64,000 bases of DNA from positions 220,503-284,502 of the forward strand of contig NZ_SLWV01000002.1 in the NCBI RefSeq assembly GCF_004345705.1, read 5' to 3'. Below the pieces are notes generated by a model. It saw only the letters and a program-made list of their open reading frames with translations. It did not search any database and was not told the DNA's origin. Both the position numbers and the translations under genes were made by a program. Positions within the stretch are counted from its first letter, which is position 1; each line of letters begins with the position of its first letter. The DNA comes from Marinisporobacter balticus (GTDB lineage: Bacteria > Bacillota > Clostridia > Peptostreptococcales > Thermotaleaceae). Below are positions 63,006 to 64,000 of this stretch, one piece after another.

Positions 63006-63460
63006 TCTACTTATGATCATTTTTTTTAATAATATCTGGTAGGCTTATTTGTCATGCCCTTCTTTAGAAAAATCCTGCTGTTATTAGCTACTCTCTGTAC
63101 AATTCTAGAATTCCCAGTTAATTTATTCCATTTGCTTCAAAAACTCCTTATTTATTCCGAGAGGCTATTTTATATATATTTCTTTTGTTATTATAAGTTA
63201 TACCCAGTAATATAATTGAATTCATATAAATCATTTTACAAATTTATGCATATTTATACACATTTCTATATTTTTCCCCTTTGACGCATACAACCAAATA
63301 TGCTTACACATATATCCCACAATGTTTCCTGTGAACATACATTTTGAAGTTTCATAATTACATCAGTACGTCCTTCATGTACCCATTTATAGATTAGGTT
63401 TTACATGGATATCATATTTTGTAAGTATGTTTGCCCTAATCCTTATCATCTTTCTGTTTT
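63006..63460. other. Gene-free accessory stretch
   Basis: AT-rich sequence after the transposase. On the minus strand a short open stretch near 63231-63400 reads YKWVHEGRTDVIMKLQNV and may be a fragment of an old gene, but it has no start signals. Confidence 0.3.
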
Positions 63461-63467
63461 GTACATA

Positions 63468-63493
63468 AAAAAAGAGCCATATTGTTGGCTCAA
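63468..63493 (-). terminator. Minus-strand terminator downstream of the padR fragment
   Basis: Minus strand TTGAGCCAAC, loop, GGCTCTTTTTTT. Confidence 0.6.
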
Positions 63494-63603
63494 GAAGCAC
63501 TATATACTATTCTATATATTCTTACTATTTATTCTCTGCAGTAATTAATGGATAGGTTACAATTAATTAGACAGATATTTTAAGGTCATGTAAAATAAAC
63601 TCA

Positions 63604-63702
63604 TTAAAGCAAAGGAGAATAACCATATGTTTCTTCATTACTGATTATCTTAACTATGCACCCTTCTAATGTTCCTCGCATTAATTGGGAATGATTTAGC
63701 AT
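63604..63702 (-). pseudogene. Truncated PadR-family regulator
   Basis: 32 codons starting MLNHSQLMRGTLEGCIVKII and ending SNEETYGYSPLL. This is the well-conserved N-terminal DNA-binding start of PadR regulators up to the ETYGY motif, then an out-of-family tail and a stop. A strong GGGAGGTGA site and an upstream dyad (TACTAGTTAGTA on the minus strand) remain. The wing and C-terminal dimer domain are lost. Confidence 0.7.
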
Positions 63703-63772
63703 ATTATTCACCTCCCTTGCACCACTTGATAGTTTAACTACATTGTACTAACTAGTAGATGAAGTATCAATA

Positions 63773-63802
63773 AAAAAACACTCAATCTCATCAGATTGAA
63801 TG
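63773..63802 (-). terminator. Minus-strand terminator
   Basis: Minus strand CATTCAATCT, loop GATG, AGATTGAGTGTTTTTT. It ends a transcript arriving from the right. Confidence 0.6.
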
Positions 63803-63912
63803 CCCTTTATCCTACCCAAATATTATATTCCCCCACTACGCATAGCTTCCTTTATTTCTGACATCCATTAATCTATCATAATATTCTACTCTATTTAAAG
63901 AACAGTAAAATG

Positions 63913-63970
63913 TACCCTATAGAGTAGACATTAAAAAAAGTCTACCCTGTAGGGTATTTTTATGTATAAT
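63913..63970 (+). promoter_or_regulatory. Twin TACCCT-N2-AGGGTA operator and promoter at the right edge
   Basis: TACCCTATAGAGTA (63913-63926) and the perfect palindrome TACCCTGTAGGGTA (63943-63956) are 30 bases apart. TATAAT lies at 63965. The second site covers the -35 position. The regulated gene must start right of the window. The two halves can also fold into one hairpin in RNA. Confidence 0.5.
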
Positions 63971-64000
63971 AGAAAAAAACAAGAATGGTGGAAGATAAAA

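Noticed and set aside
1..64000. CRISPR arrays, rRNA genes or a replication origin
   Set aside because: I saw no regularly spaced direct repeats, no rRNA sequence and no DnaA-box cluster.

Overview
The window comes from a low-GC, spore-forming anaerobe of the Clostridia. The evidence is strong AT bias, AGGAGG-type ribosome binding sites, an alpha/beta-type small acid-soluble spore protein gene, an oxygen-independent style cobalamin (cbi) pathway and a GABA/4-hydroxybutyrate fermentation locus very like that known from Clostridium aminobutyricum. I cannot name the species from sequence alone.

Left part (1-18.6 kb, all minus strand): a long tetrapyrrole/cobalamin operon. A promoter at about 16.6 kb, a cobalamin riboswitch and a riboswitch-linked terminator precede cbiA, cbiP, cbiB, cobD, a PduX-like kinase, cbiC, cbiD, cbiE, cbiT, cbiF, cbiG, hemA, cbiH, cbiJ, a siroheme-synthase-like dehydrogenase, hemC and a cobA-hemD fusion that runs off the left edge. 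The genes mostly overlap or nearly touch. Upstream sits cobU-cobS-cobC for nucleotide loop assembly. The operon supplies its own tetrapyrrole precursor through hemA, hemC and cobA-hemD. CbiL, a cobaltochelatase, HemB and HemL are not in the window.

18.6-34.4 kb: housekeeping and envelope genes. These are an LCAT-like lipase, a DUF2225 protein, a VanW/G5 envelope protein, initiator tRNA-fMet, an FtsA-like ATPase with beta-grasp-like C-terminal repeats, endonuclease III, an RND efflux pair with its TetR regulator and a recognisable operator, a Lon-family protease, signal peptidase I and a stand-alone RusA-like resolvase.

34.4-48.6 kb: the GABA fermentation island. It holds GABA aminotransferase, an APC permease, a sigma-54-dependent activator, then 4-hydroxybutyrate dehydrogenase, 4-hydroxybutyrate CoA-transferase, a small CGGC protein, a NifU-like protein, 4-hydroxybutyryl-CoA dehydratase and an NCS2-like permease. 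Together they would convert GABA to succinate semialdehyde, 4-hydroxybutyrate, 4-hydroxybutyryl-CoA and crotonyl-CoA. Three near-perfect sigma-54 promoters and repeated TTGCA-N4-TGCAA palindromes tie the island into one regulon. The island is flanked by two decayed duplicates: a 4hbD remnant at 34.5 kb and an abfD remnant at 47.5-47.9 kb that keeps an intact sigma-54 promoter. IS remnants and a truncated group II intron lie in the gaps.

48.7-59.2 kb: an iron-containing alcohol dehydrogenase, the spore protein, small zinc-ribbon and hypothetical proteins, an MFS transporter, ftsX-ftsE with a coiled-coil secreted partner, two DEAD-box RNA helicases with small partner genes, and a tiny Gly/Cys-rich membrane protein typical of sporulation loci.

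59.2-64 kb: a gene-poor accessory tail with two short conserved-looking ORFs, one secreted protein, an interrupted small ORF, an N-truncated transposase, a truncated PadR regulator and a pair of inverted-repeat operators at the right edge.
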